64,000 nucleotides of DNA from Sinotaia quadrata (GCA_028829895.1 CM054181.1:7118001-7182000); one strand, 5' to 3'; shown: positions 21,972 through 34,170, counted from the first letter of the stretch. Notes: a model not told the origin generated them from the letters alone. A program made the numbers and translations.

Positions 21972-22629
21972 TTTGCTATACATTTTTCGGTTTTTGCAAT
22001 AATAATATGTGAGAAAGCGCGTTTTATTAAGAATTACATTTATGCCAAAGTCTTCATTATAAACGAAAAGTTTCACCAATACCGGTCATCCAGATAACTG
22101 TAACATATCGTCTGTACCATCGCAAATAATTATTTTATAACCAGGATACCAATACAAGCATAATGTTATTCTAAAAATTAAACACACACACACACACACA
22201 CAATCATCAACAGCCTGATAAATAATATTAATGTGAAGACAAATGAAGTTGTTTAAAAAAAAAAAGTTAAAAATATAGCAATAATTGAATAATTGAACCA
22301 TCAAGTCGCTAAATTAAGTGTAATTACAGAATATACTGAGAGCAGAACTAGGTCAAAAATGCGAAACCCTTGTTTTTATGTCGAATGTTGACGTCACTAT
22401 CACAAGATTTCGGGCGTGCTGAACATTTACAACTCCGGACATCGATTATTGAGATGACGCAGCAAATGTTTTGTCCTGTTCGTTGATGATATAACGTGAA
22501 CATTGGTGATAGCACAAACATTACACGTAGGAGGCAAACGAGGGAGACATTGAGAGGGGGGGGGCAGACAGCTCTTGGATTTTCAGGAAAGGAAAAAATC
22601 ACAGGCAGTGATCGGAAGACATGATATGT
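21972..22629. other. single-copy stretch with short AC run and a CRE
   Basis: (AC)11 at 22181-22202, TGACGTCA at 22389-22396 and a G run at about 22555-22563. No gene recognised. Confidence 0.5.
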
Positions 22630-22865
22630 AAATGAAAGAGAATGAGAGAAAGAGCGACGAGATGAGACAGACCGAAAGAATTAGAGAGAAGAATGACAGG
22701 AAGAGAGAGAGAGAGAGAGAAAGAGAGAGCGTAAGGAACAGAGAACGTAGAAGGAAAGAGGGAGAAAATAAAAAGGGAGATATACACCACAAAAAAGAAA
22801 GAGGTAGAGAAAGAGATATGGAAAAAAAATAGGAGGGGGGAAGAAGTAGATAAAAGAGAAAGTTT
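22630..22865. repeat. purine-rich GA/AAAG low-complexity tract
   Basis: Almost all purine on the plus strand, including (GA)n near 22705-22725. Open frames here on both strands reflect composition only. Confidence 0.9.
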
Positions 22866-22918
22866 ATTTTATGCATTAATTTTACACTACAATTTGTTAT
22901 ATTTTATTATTAAAATTA

Positions 22919-23150
22919 GTAAAGAGAGAGGGGGATAGAGAGCTTATGTCGAGAGAGGGGGATAGAGAGCTTAGTAAAGAGAGGGGGGATAGAGTGAAGA
23001 GAGAGGGGATAGAGAGCTTAGTGAAGAGAGAGGGGGATAGAGAGCTTATGTCGAGAGAGGGGGATAGAGAGCTTAGTAAAGAGAGGGGGGATAGAGTGAA
23101 GAGAGAAGGGGATAGAGAGCTTATGTCGAGAGAGGAGAGATGGAAGAAGT
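22919..23150. repeat. purine-rich 25-29-bp minisatellite with higher-order order
   Basis: Core GAGAGGGGGATAGAGAGCTT. Links alternate between ATGTCGA, AGTAAAGA and GAGTGAAGA, and the three-to-four-unit order repeats at about 100 bp. Confidence 0.93.
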
Positions 23151-23397
23151 CAGAATGAAAAGTGAAAGAGTGACCGATGATAATGTCGATTAAGAGGAAG
23201 GAAAATGAAAAGAGACAACTAAATGTGAAAAGTGTAGGTGGTGAGTATATATGAATGAATGTGATGAGAAAGAAGACGAGGCGCCACGCATTCTAGTAAA
23301 TATTTTAGTTGTTGAAATCTGAAAACTATTTAAATAATGTTTCCAGTGGAACTCAGATATGCGGAATATGCTTAGTGTTGCCACAAACATCTATGAC
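23151..23397. other. single-copy stretch
   Basis: Purine-rich at first, then ordinary. Nothing recognised. Confidence 0.5.
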
Positions 23398-23475
23398 TAA
23401 TGTTTATTTTAACTTACATAACTAATGTTTATTTTAACTTACATAACTAATGTTTATTTTAACTTACATAACTAC
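23398..23475. repeat. 25-bp minisatellite, 3 copies
   Basis: Core TAATGTTTATTTTAACTTAC; a diverged fourth copy follows near 23495. Confidence 0.95.
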
Positions 23476-24261
23476 CATTTAAAAAAAAACTTTCATGTTT
23501 ATTTTAACATACATAATATATTAAAGCAACATCGTTTATTATTCGATTACCATCATAAACACATTTCTTTGAAACTAATAACAAAACACATTCACAAAAC
23601 AAAATATAAGCAGGTAAAATTAACGCACACAGATTTCAGGGTGAAAATAGATCTTTGTTCATCGCCAGTGAAGATTAACAGTAGGCCTTTTACTCCTGAC
23701 CAAACTTTGCGCCAGATAGTAAATATTAAATCGTAAGTCCTCATTTTAATACATCGAATGTACACCTAACTCGGATCCAACAAGCTCATTAGCTCGTTTC
23801 AACAAGCATGGCGCCCAAGAGACGTTTGAAATTAATTATTTTTTCTTAATTATAAATCCCTACTCTAAAACATTACCACACCAATGCGAACGTTGGCCAC
23901 CCCTACCTCCAACCCATCCACACCTCTTCAGTGTAGCTTAGCGGGAGGTTTTTCAAGACACCCAAGCATCGACTCAGAAAAAAAAAAAAAAAACACGTTC
24001 ACTCTAACCAAATACATTTTCACAACTGAGTCACAACCCTACCTACCCACACACAAGCCGACCAAGAACAGCACTCTAGTAATCAAAGGACATTGCGGCT
24101 GGAGAGAGTTTTTATGAATACACTGATTTACTGATTACACTGGGTTTAGTTGTCAACCCTAGTTCATGTCATGATGGAATTATTGTCGTTCTTATCAACC
24201 AGATGAAGAGTGATGACCAGGGAACCGACCGGCAATAAAGGGAGAGAAGAGACTCAGTGTT
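23476..24261. other. single-copy AT-rich stretch
   Basis: Poly-A of about 15 near 23980. No gene recognised. Confidence 0.5.
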
Positions 24262-24800
24262 ACTACTGCAGTACATGTCTACTACCACTGCTACTACAAC
24301 TCCCTAACTGCTGATACAACTATTATAAAAACTATTACTACTACAGCTATGACTCCCTAACTGCTAATATGACTATTATGAAAAGAAAACTATTACTATT
24401 GCTACCAAAACTATTCTATTACTACTCAATACATCAACTCTTTAAATGCTGCTGCTACTACAACTACTACTGCTACTATTACAACTACCACTGCTGATGC
24501 TTCAATATAAACAACTGCTACTTCTACAACTACTGCTGCTGCTCGAATGCACACAACTCTACTGCTACTACAACTGCTGCTGCTTCAATATAAACAACTC
24601 TACTGCTACTACAACTACTGCTGCTTCAATATAAACAACTCTACTACTACTACAACAACTACTGCTGCTTCAATACAAACAACTCTACTACTACAACTAC
24701 TGCTGCTTCAATATAAACAACTCTGCTGCTAAAAGAACTACTGCTGCTTCAATATAAACAACTCTGCTGCTAAAACAACTACTACTGCTGCTCTCAATTG
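24262..24800. repeat. CTA/CTG trinucleotide-rich 42-48-bp minisatellite
   Basis: Starts as degenerate CTACTACTG. From about 24440 it organises into units with core GCTGCTTCAATATAAACAAC plus a variable number of CTACTG trinucleotides. About 7 units. Confidence 0.92.
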
Positions 24801-25216
24801 CTGTACTCTGTGCATGAGAACTCCTTACAGTGATGACATTGTAGAGATGTATTTTATTTCATTAGAACCTTTAGCTCATTGTTTTTCCTTTTGTTAAATT
24901 TGTATCTTCATTAAGTTTGTTTACCTTTCAATTTTGACTCTTTGTATATCGCCCTTTTATGTTACATGTGTACTAGTGATAGGGTTAGCATCCATCATGG
25001 GAGTGTGGGTACTCTGACCTAGTTATTAAATTTTACCGTAGAATTAGACAGTTTGTGACCTGTCATCTTCATTGTGCGTCCTTGTATTTGTGCAGTGCGT
25101 ATCTGTGAATTAGGTTAACTTCCAGTAGCGGGTAGGGGAATAATTAAACAATAATTAATTTTTTCCATCTTTCTTCCCTCCTGCAATCTCACGTGAATAA
25201 CAATCTGCCACATCCA
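24801..25216. other. single-copy stretch
   Basis: Nothing recognised. Confidence 0.5.
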
Positions 25217-25715
25217 CTATTACTAATGCAATATAATGTTACTATTTCTACTATTACTATAACTACTAGTGCAATATAATGTTACCACATCCCCTCTACT
25301 TGCTAATGCAATGTAATGTTACTACTTCTACTATAACTACTAATGTAATATAATGTTACCACTTCTACTATAACTACTAATGCAATGTACATGTTACTAC
25401 TTCTACTATAACTACTAATGCAATATAATGTTACTACTTCTACTATAAATACTAATGCAATATAATGTTACTACTTCTACTATAACTACTAATGCAATAT
25501 AATGTTAGTATTTCCACTATAACTACTAATGCAATATACTGTTACAGTGTTAGTATTTCCACTATTACCTTAACTGTTAGTACAATATAATGTTAGTATT
25601 TCCACTATAACTACTAATGCAATATAATATTACTATTTCCACTATTACTATAACTATTAGTGCAATATAATGTTACTACTTCTACTATAAATACTAATGC
25701 AATATAATTTTATTA
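25217..25715. repeat. 37-bp minisatellite, about 13 copies
   Basis: Core AATGCAATATAATGTTACTA then CTTCTACTATAACTACT. Insertions of CTATTACTATAA lengthen some units. Confidence 0.94.
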
Positions 25716-26095
25716 CTCTTGTAGTAACTAGTTCTATTTTTAAAATGTATTACTCCTATAATTGCTGTTGCTACAACAGTACAACTAAGCTACAAGTATT
25801 ACTACTATTTTCTACAACTGCTACTTCAAATATTACTACTCTTAACATTTTACTGTTGCTACAACAACTACTACTTCTACTTTTACTACTACTTGCTCCT
25901 AGAAATGCTACTACCGTTGCAATTACTACGAAACTACTACTTCAGCTACAACAGCAACCATTACTGCTCCTATTACTATAAGAATTTCTACAGTTTCCTA
26001 CTTCTACTAAATTTATTCTTATGTTACATCTTCTACACAATAACTACTTCTGCTATTATCACTACTTCTAAAAGTACATACTAGTATTACAGCTG
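25716..26095. repeat. degenerate CTA-trinucleotide tract
   Basis: ACTACT, GCTACAAC and similar triplets throughout, with no fixed longer period. Probably the decayed edge of the array to the left. Confidence 0.8.
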
Positions 26096-26403
26096 CTGCG
26101 GTTACTCTAACATTCAAAAGTCCCTTGCTGACGTCAAATCTTGTGAGAAGAGTTAATTCCTCTAGCTAGAATGTTACCGTACTAACTAATAATCAACTGA
26201 CAACCCAAAATGAGAAAATGTCAATACTACTACTATTATAAAAATAATAGAAACACTACTTCTAAAAAATACTACTAGTAATAAAAAATATTAACACTAC
26301 TAAAAATACTGCTACTAATAATAATCAGTTGACTTTACTAGGATACATTAACTTTGCCTAGAGTAAAGCGATGTAGTAACAAGTGATCGCTATTTCCAAA
26401 CAC
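26096..26403. other. AT-rich stretch with short TACTAATAA motifs
   Basis: Low-complexity ACTACTA/AATAATA from 26221 to 26330. TGACGTCA at 26129-26136. Confidence 0.5.
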
Positions 26404-26862
<459 letters not shown>

Positions 26863-27125
26863 TTTCCGATGTGATTGTTAATGTGATCTACGTATTTTTA
26901 GCTGTGACCGATGTGATTGTTAATGTGATCTACGTATTTTTAGCTGTGACCGATGTGATTGTTAATGTGATCTACGTATTTTTAGCTGTGACCGATGTGA
27001 TTGTTAATGTGATCTACGTATTTTCAGCTGTCACCGATGTGATTGTTAATGTGATCTATGTATTTGTAGCTGTGACCGATGTGATTGTTAATGTGATCTA
27101 TGTATTTGTAGCTGTGAACGATGTA
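26863..27125. repeat. 42-bp minisatellite, 6 copies
   Basis: Core CGATGTGATTGTTAATGTGA then TCTACGTATTTTTAGCTGTG. The period is 14 codons, so the plus frame stays open for 116 codons with a 14-residue repeat (DVIVNVIYVFLAVT). Two of the differences between units would change residues and others would not. There is no splice or family evidence for a gene. Confidence 0.95.
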
Positions 27126-27763
27126 TTCATGTTACCAGTGGCATTATATCCCACAAACTGGGAAATTATTTCCCTTGTTTTCTCAAGACACTAGTTATAA
27201 TCGTTCGTTGCGCAATTTAGAACTTAACCCTCCAATACCCAACTAAAGTATCCAATATGGGGCTACGATATTCCGTTAGGGGCTATGATATCCATAACCA
27301 GCTAAGATATTCATCTTTCTCTACGCTCAACGTCAAGTTGAACCTCCCACAGCACCCGTTTCGCTTCTAGATTAGTGACGCAACATTCTATTTTTAGCAA
27401 GGGCATTTCGAATCAACCTCAAACTGGTAACCCAAGGCTTCCGGTGTCATCATTAAGTCGGAGGAGAACGGAATAATTATTAGTATCATTGAGACACTTT
27501 AAGGAATAATAATCTCATGAAAGGAAAGAAATGACAGTATCCTTTAAAAATAAACAATAGAGGATGAAAACTATCAGTTACGTAACTTAATAATGGGGGA
27601 GGTGGAAGTGTATATGTATTTAACTTCTTGTGACGTGACGTAATTAATTATTACTCAAATAGTGTGACTTAACGCCAGCAAAGATATATTTTACTTTTAC
27701 GTCAAACGTCACGTGATGGGAGGTTATAGGTGACACGAAGAGTCGCATAACACTGCCATTTAG
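27126..27763. other. single-copy stretch
   Basis: Nothing recognised. CRE-like half sites (GTGACGTGACGTAA) near 27632. Confidence 0.5.
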
Positions 27764-27930
27764 GTACAACTCCTACATTAAACAGTGAGAATGTTTCTTT
27801 TCAGATATTGTCCTTTACACACAACTCCTATATTAAATGTGAGAATTTTTCTTTTCAGATATTGTCCTTTACACACAATTCCTATATTAAATGTGAGAAT
27901 TTTTCTTTTCAGATATTGTCTTTCACACTA
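27764..27930. repeat. 53-bp minisatellite, 3 copies
   Basis: Core TTTTTCTTTTCAGATATTGT plus CACAACTCCTATATTAAATG. Each unit contains a splice-acceptor-like T-rich tract ending in CAG on the plus strand. Confidence 0.95.
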
Positions 27931-29155
27931 TCGTAGCTAATTATTGTCGAAAAATGGTTATAAATAATGCATAAGAACAACGGTTTCTTAACTGAAAGTT
28001 GTTTTGTCAAATAGTTGGAGTGTTTATAAAAGTTATTTGGATTTTAATACATATACTACTCACTCCTAAGAAACAGACTTTTTTTTTTTGTGTACATTCA
28101 TGAAACACTTCAGTACATTCTGATCAACTTCTGCTGACACCGGTATTTTGGTGACTTAGCCAAATATGCATTTTGCGGATCTTAAAATCGAGACGTTTTT
28201 ACAATGTTTTGGCTAAAATGATGGATAGAACTGGGAAATGACTCTGGAAACAGCCTAGCTCCTTCTATCATGGCGGTCCTAGCAAACTTGTTCAATAATA
28301 ACACTTGCTCACCCTCTCAAGTCTCACTCCTGAGTTTGACCGCAAGAGACCGCAAAGTTATGGCGCGTAGATAAATAGTGCCATTCCCCGATCGGCTGAC
28401 CCATGCTTCAAACAATCTGGCCGCAAGTCTATGCATTTGTGAAGATCTGCAAGTTACAAATTTTTTTTTCCTCTGACGTCGCCACTCACTCCACCCTACC
28501 CCACCCCATCTTACATGTAATAAACACACCCAGGATTCATCTGACTTGATGTTTCCCATGCATCACCGCGTGAGTGCTGGCAAGCCGAGAAGCTAGTCTC
28601 CGGTCAGGGAGGGGGGATTACTCTAGTGTGAGGTCAGATTACCAGGCAATTGTCGGCCCTCGATATGTCTTCACTAAATTCTGCCAATGCAGGGCACACG
28701 ATGCATCTGCGTTGTTGCATCCCTTACGTCCGGGGAATTATCGCGTTGCTATAGCGGCCTACACGGCGAACCTGAACTGTTGGTGACTGAATCTAGATAT
28801 AAAATACTCTCTTGTTTAATTAAGTAATCCATGGGTACATAAGGTCTGCATGCCGATCTCACTGTCTTTGACTCTTATGTGCTATTTAAAAGTCTGTCTG
28901 AGTACTGTTTGTCTCTGTCCGTCTCTCCGTCAATTTCTACTTTATTAATATATATTCATGCGTGTGTGTCCGTCTAATCACTGTTCTTTTATCTATCTAT
29001 TGCTACTCCATAATGCGCGCGCGCTCACAAACACACACACATATATAATTCTCTTATTTATATCTAACTACCACTACTCCGTAACATACATTACATATTT
29101 TCATCTGTATATCCGTCCATTCAATAGTCTGTAAATTTTTCCATCAATATCAAAT

Positions 29156-29160
<5 letters not shown>
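27931..29160. other. single-copy stretch
   Basis: Somewhat CpG-richer from 28305 to 28780. Frames there on both strands match no family I know. Short GCGCGCGC and CA runs near 29017-29042. Confidence 0.45.

Positions 29161-29221
<61 letters not shown>
29161..29221. repeat. (TG)n microsatellite
   Basis: About 30 uninterrupted dinucleotides. Confidence 0.98.
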
Positions 29222-29225
<4 letters not shown>

Positions 29226-29580
29226 CCGTTTGTTTGCCCATTAATCAATCTGTCTGCCTGTGTAGCTGTAAAAAGAGGGTGTATTATCAAACACATATTT
29301 TTCTGACTGCTATTTGTTTATCGTCTATTCATCAATCTGTCTGCCAGACAGGCTGTAAACAGATATTTCTGACTGCTGTGTATCATCTATTCATCAATCT
29401 GTCTGCCAGACTAGCTGGAAACAGATTTTTCTGACTGCTATCTGTTTATCGTCTATTCATCAATCTGTCTATTTAACTAGCTGTAAACAGATTTTTCTGC
29501 CTGCTATCTGTTTATCGTCTATTCATCGATTTGTCTGTCTGACTAGCTGTAAACAGATTTTTCTGCCTATCTGCTTCACT
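29222..29580. repeat. 66-bp minisatellite, about 5 copies
   Basis: Core ATTCATCAATCTGTCTGCCA then AGCTGTAAACAGATTTTTCTG. The copy next to the TG run is most diverged. Confidence 0.93.
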
Positions 29581-29647
29581 GGAATAAGCGACTTACAAAT
29601 GCTGGCGACTCTTTGAAACTGACTTTGTGTTAGTAGTGTACGTAAAT

Positions 29648-29884
29648 AGTCTAAGTTAATGGTGAGTGACAGTGGCTCTATAGTCTAAGTTAATGATGAG
29701 TGACAGTGGTTCTATAATTTAAGTTAATGGTGAGTGACAAGGCTCTAGTCTAAGTTAATTGTGAGTGGTAGTGGCTCTAGTCTAAGTTAATTGTGAGTGG
29801 TAGTGGTTCTATTGTCTAATGGTGAGTGACAGTGGCTCTATAGTCTAAGCTAATGGTGAGTGACAGTGGCTCTTTGTCTAAGCT
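29648..29884. repeat. 34-bp minisatellite, about 7 copies (left part)
   Basis: Core TCTAAGTTAATGGTGAGTGA then CAGTGGCTCTATAG. It breaks off within the unit at 29884 and resumes in phase at about 30039. Confidence 0.94.
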
Positions 29885-30038
29885 AGTGATCCCCAACCTT
29901 CTAGTGACCAAGAGCACATTCAAATTATCAGAAGTATGTGCGGGCGTCAAGAACTTTTCAAAGCTTAAACACTAAGCTAAAGCTTGGACATTAAACAATA
30001 TCTAAAACTTCATATTTAGCAATAATATAAAAAAAAAC
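29885..30038. mobile_element. about 155-bp insertion with hAT-like end
   Basis: The inserted DNA begins (T)AGTGATCCCCAACCTT, close to the CAGTGNTCCCCAACC terminal repeats common in hAT elements. It splits a unit of the 34-bp array, which resumes without obvious loss. No matching right terminus or clear 8-bp target duplication was found (right side is A-rich), so it is probably a truncated hAT-derived piece. Confidence 0.45.
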
Positions 30039-30105
30039 AATGGTGAGTAGTTGTAACTCTATAGTCTAAGCAGACGGTGAGTAGCAGTGGCTCTATAGTT
30101 TCCAA
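30039..30105. repeat. 34-bp minisatellite, right part
   Basis: About two diverged copies (AATGGTGAGTAG, CTCTATAGTCTAAGCAGA) continuing the array at 29648-29884. Confidence 0.85.
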
Positions 30106-30335
30106 TAACATTAGCAGTCCATTAGCAGTTTCCAATTAACATTTACAGCAATAATGCCATTTTTTAAGTCTACATTAATGATATTAATGGCTCTGCAGTC
30201 TATAGCAATAATGCCATTTTCTTTAGTCTACATTAATGATATTAATGGCGCAGTAGTCTACAGCAATAGCACCAGTGGCTCTTTGCATTAATACTATCCT
30301 GGCTCTGTAGTCTGATTAATAGCTAGTGCTAGTCC
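30106..30335. repeat. about 62-bp degenerate repeat, 3 copies
   Basis: Core GTCTACATTAATGATATTAA with CAGCAATAATGCCATTTT. The ends fade. Confidence 0.8.
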
Positions 30336-30447
30336 ACAGCCATAGAGAGGCCAATGACTGAAGGTTTTATTGCATTCTACTAGAAAATAGGGTTCTATGA
30401 CATCTGGGCGGGCGACATTTTACAAACGACACTTAGCGGGTGACAAG

Positions 30448-30755
30448 TGGCGAACGTCAACTAGCTACTGACACATGCCTAGCAATAACTGGCGAACGTC
30501 AACTAGCTACTGACACATGCCTAGCAATAACTGGCGAACGTCAACTAGCTACTGACACATGCCTGGCAATAACTGGCGAACGTCAACTAGCTACTGACAA
30601 ATGCCTAGCAATAACTGGCGAACGTCAACTAGCTACTGACACATGCCTAGCAATAACTGGCGAACGTCAACTAGCTACTGATACATGCCTAGCAATAACT
30701 GGCGAACGTCAACTAGCTACTGACACATGCCTAGCAATAACTGGCGAACGGCAAG
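30448..30755. repeat. 42-bp minisatellite, 7.3 copies
   Basis: Core TGGCGAACGTCAACTAGCTA then CTGACACATGCCTAGCAATAA. Very uniform. The period is a multiple of 3 and opens a 109-codon plus frame; not considered a gene. Confidence 0.97.
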
Positions 30756-31107
30756 TGACTTGTGCATAATACGATATACGACATTTTGGTAAACAACAGA
30801 GAAAATCTAACTAATTGTCTAATTTATTCTACAGATGTAAGTTATGTGTAAGCCAGTTGCCGCTAGCATGTTGTATCTAACCAGTTGTCGCCCGCCCACC
30901 TGTCGTGCCACTGAAAAAAGGTACAAATAAAAACAACTGGACAATTGATTTCTATTTTAATTAATCTCTAGTAATGGAACGTATCATTTGAGCTGAGTGC
31001 GAGAAATGACAACGTACGAAATGGCGATACTTTCCAGTCGGATCAGGCGAAATTTGTGTTCAGTTCACTGACACTATTACCACTGCTTAAATTCGAGGAC
31101 CACGCGA
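30756..31107. other. single-copy stretch
   Basis: Nothing recognised. Confidence 0.5.
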
Positions 31108-31487
31108 GTCATGGACAGAAAGGGTCACAACGGCCAGGTTTTGTACGTCATGGATAGAAACGGTTACAACAGACAAAATTTGTACGTCATGGATGACCAA
31201 TGGTTACAACGGGCAGAATTTGTACGTCATGGATAGAAAAGATTACAATAGCCAGAATGTGTACCTCATGAATAACAAGGGTCACAATGGGCAGAATTTG
31301 TACGTCATGGATAAAAAGAATTACAACGGCAGAATTGGTATGTCAAGGATAACAAGGGTCAAAACGGACAGAATTTGTACGTCATGGATAGAAAGGGTTA
31401 CAACTGACAGACCGAGAACGTCATAGATAGAAAGGGTTACAAACGGTCAGAATTTATACGTTATGGATAGTAAGGGTTACAACGGCA
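31108..31487. repeat. 39-bp minisatellite, about 10 copies
   Basis: Core GTCATGGATAGAAAGGGTTA then CAACGGACAGAATTTGTAC. The open frame is interrupted where units lose bases (for example near 31330-31345), so it is not a coding repeat. Confidence 0.95.
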
Positions 31488-31545
31488 CTCTTTATTTACG
31501 TTATTTTGTCATTCTCTTTTCTTTTAAGTGGGTGGGCGTATAAAA

Positions 31546-31652
31546 TCAATCTAGTCATACTAATAGCAATCTAGTCATTCTAATAGCAATCTAGTCATTA
31601 TAATAGCAATCTAGTCATTCTAATAGCAATCTAGTCATTATAATAGCAATCT
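31546..31652. repeat. 20-bp minisatellite, 5.3 copies
   Basis: Unit CAATCTAGTCATTCTAATAG, alternating with TCATTATAATAG in the right half. Confidence 0.96.
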
Positions 31653-31811
31653 TTGGGTTGTAGCTCGTCTATTGTGCTATGTTGTCTGCAGTGCATTTTA
31701 CGAAGTTAATCACAATTTTTATTTCTCAATTCCTTCTTACTCCTCCCACCCACCCCCACCAATCGCCCTTTTCCCTAAATTTTTCCTTGATCCTTCCTCG
31801 CATTTTCCTTT

Positions 31812-32152
31812 TCTCTGTTAAATATACATAATCTCTTCTGTTAAATATACATAATCTCTTCTATTAAATATACATAATCTCTTCTATTAAATATACATAA
31901 TCTCTTCTGTTAAATATACATAATCTCTTCTATTAAATATACATAATCTCTTCTATTAAATATACATAATCTCTTCTATTAAATATACATAATCTCTTCT
32001 ATTAAATATACATAATCTCTTCTATTAAATATACATAATCTCTTCTGTTAAATATACAATCTCTTCTATTAAATATACATAATCTCTTCTATTAAATATA
32101 CATAATCTCTTCTGTTAAATATACATTATCTTTTCTGTTAAATATACATCAT
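31812..32152. repeat. 23-bp minisatellite, about 15 copies
   Basis: Core TCTCTTCTATTAAATATACA then TAA. The main variation is C(T/G)GTTAAA against CTATTAAA. One copy lacks three bases. Confidence 0.97.
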
Positions 32153-32736
32153 ATCTTCAATCTAATTTTGAACACATCTAATTTTCTTCAAGGTTTCAGG
32201 CGGGGTGGGGTGGGGTGGGGAGGTACCGCTGTGGTAATTCCAGACGTTATCTGCCACATACAGAGCTGTAATGTTTTGTAGACATTTTTTTAAAAGAAGA
32301 AAAACAGTCCACGCTACCACAGTATATGTCTTTTATTTCGGTTTTTTTTTTCTCCCTTTCTCTCCACCCATCTTTTTCTGTTTTTGGTTTTCGTGGTGAA
32401 ATGTAAGTTTTGTATTTTTATTGCTAATTACACTCAGTATGACTAAAATAACGCGTGCATCGGGCTTCAGTCACATTTCTAATGTCCCTTGCAGTCGCGG
32501 GCCCCATACTGTCATACAGTCTCGCGTTACTCCTGTTCTCAGCAGTCCCAGTTTCCTGCTGCTGAACACGATCCTGGCAGCCAATTTAGGCAACAGGAGA
32601 ATGTCATAGACCACCTTCGCAGTCTGCAAGTGGACCCCTCCCCCCCCCCCGCCAATTAAAAAAAAAACCCACCAACAATAAAAGCACTACATACATTGAA
32701 TCTCCACATTCTTTCTTTCTCTCCCTACCCAGGGAG
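32153..32736. other. single-copy stretch
   Basis: GGGGTGGGGTGGGGTGGGGA near 32202-32221 could form a G-quadruplex. Poly-C at about 32638-32650. A frame near 32550-32630 (…QENVIDHLRSLQVD) looks protein-like, but no family was recognised. Confidence 0.4.
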
Positions 32737-32744
32737 TTTGGTGG

Positions 32745-32909
32745 CAATGCCGGCGCCAGGACCCGCAAAGTCCGCAAATGCGGGGGGCCCGGCGGTCAGA
32801 GGGGCCCATCCTAAGGATAAAATGAGTGACCCTCCCCCCACATCCTCCGAGGCCCGAATATTTATTCTGCGGGGGTGGGGGGGGGCAGCACAGATTAACC
32901 CCGGCCCTG
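32745..32909. mobile_element. 165-bp hAT-type MITE
   Basis: Begins CAATGCCGGCGCCAGGAC and ends in ACCCCGGCCCTG, whose complement is CAGGGCCGGGGT, giving imperfect terminal inverted repeats of about 11 bp. The flanking octamers TTTGGTGG (32737-32744) and CTTGATGG (32910-32917) match at 6 of 8, as expected for an aged 8-bp hAT target duplication. The interior is GC-rich with G and C runs and has no ORF. Superfamily assignment rests on TSD length and TIR look. Confidence 0.6.
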
Positions 32910-32917
32910 CTTGATGG

Positions 32918-33055
32918 CTATGACGTAAGAGTGCTAGTCTGGCAGGCAGTCTCAAACATAGGGACTCGCCTCTCAACGCTCCACAGAAAGACTCGAACTC
33001 GAAATACCTAACTTCACCCGTGTGTACACTCCAAACCGGCACCTATTTCTTCTTC
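32918..33055 (-). mobile_element. tRNA-like SINE head, minus strand
   Basis: On the minus strand GGTGCCGGTTTGGAGTGTAC resembles an A box, and GAGTTCGAGTC (32990-33000) is a good B-box match (consensus GGTTCGANTCC) about 40 bp further on. The downstream body runs toward the MITE, which may have inserted into it. It does not resemble the SINE family at 3487 and 18720. No cloverleaf is intact, so it is not a functional tRNA. Confidence 0.45.
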
Positions 33056-33799
33056 TGATACTCCTATCCTCAGCGTACCCAGCATGAAAATCATCATGTA
33101 TGATTAATGTTCTTTCCAGAATCATGGCCCTGCCATCTGGACTGAACTGCCTCTAGAACTTCTTTAGTCACACTGTAATATCATCCTTAAACAATAAAAT
33201 AACTAAAACCAAATCCAAAACAAACAACTCTTTAAATTTCTTCCCCCCCCCCCCCCATTCCACAATACCAGTCTTCATTTTCTGTTATGTTTGTGTAAAC
33301 ATGCTGTATGTGTACAATATATGTTTATTTTGTCGCGCGCACATGCATGCGTCTGTGTGTGGGTATTTAGTATTGTAACCGCTTAAAGCTTTTCTCCCTA
33401 TGTTTTAAAGTAGAGATTTTTATTAAACATTAAGAGCTCTTAGAAATCAACATCAAAAGTAATCTAACAAGGGGACACTACTCAAACATGTGGGCCTTTA
33501 CGTGAACTTATTACGAACCAAAATCACATTCTGCAAAGAAAGGTAACTCTTAAAATGCAACCGATTTGACGACTACAATTTCATCCAGCGGTATTATATA
33601 AAGGTTGAGCGAAATTACACGACAGCAATATTACCGGTCTCTAAAGCTGTGGAAATATAATTCAGAACTTATTTTATTTCTGCGCAGTCCAGATCAGTGC
33701 CAGACCACTGTAAGGTCAAAATAATAATAAACACGATGGGAGGCTAGAAAACTGGCAGTGCTGGTTTCCAAGGTGACTGAAAGTGGATGTTTGTTATAA
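33056..33799. other. single-copy stretch with poly-C
   Basis: A run of about 14 C near 33243-33257. No gene recognised. Confidence 0.5.
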
Positions 33800-34170
33800 G
33801 CGAGAATATTATTTTCTGTATTGTTTGTTAATGGGATTATGTTTGTTTAGTTTTTTAAATGGATTATTTCTATAACATTTCTTAGTATTGGGATTGTGTT
33901 CGTAAATATTGGTTCAAAAAAAGTATTTTTTCAGCTGACGTAGAACTATCTTCGTAAACGCTAGTTTAATCAAATTATTTTTGTAAATATTTTTTTATAT
34001 TAGTTTATTGGGATCATCTTTATAAATATGCTTGCATTGGGCTTATGTTTCAATAATTAGTTTTAATAAGATCGTATTTATAAACATTAGGGCTATTTTA
34101 AAATAACAGTTAGCACATAACTGAAATAATGCAGGTAAACATTAATGGCAATGAGATTATGTTGACGAAC
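33800..34170. repeat. very degenerate T-rich repeat, period about 45-50
   Basis: Blocks like ATTGGGATTATGTTTGT and GTAAATATTAGTTT recur about seven times with heavy divergence. Confidence 0.55.

Noticed and set aside
22946..23158. Charged repeat frame (REGDREL type)
   Set aside because: Direct translation of the purine-rich minisatellite, with no splice, start or family support.
30440..30769. 109-codon frame with a 14-residue repeat
   Set aside because: Exact product of a 42-bp array. Units are too alike at the DNA level to show any coding constraint.
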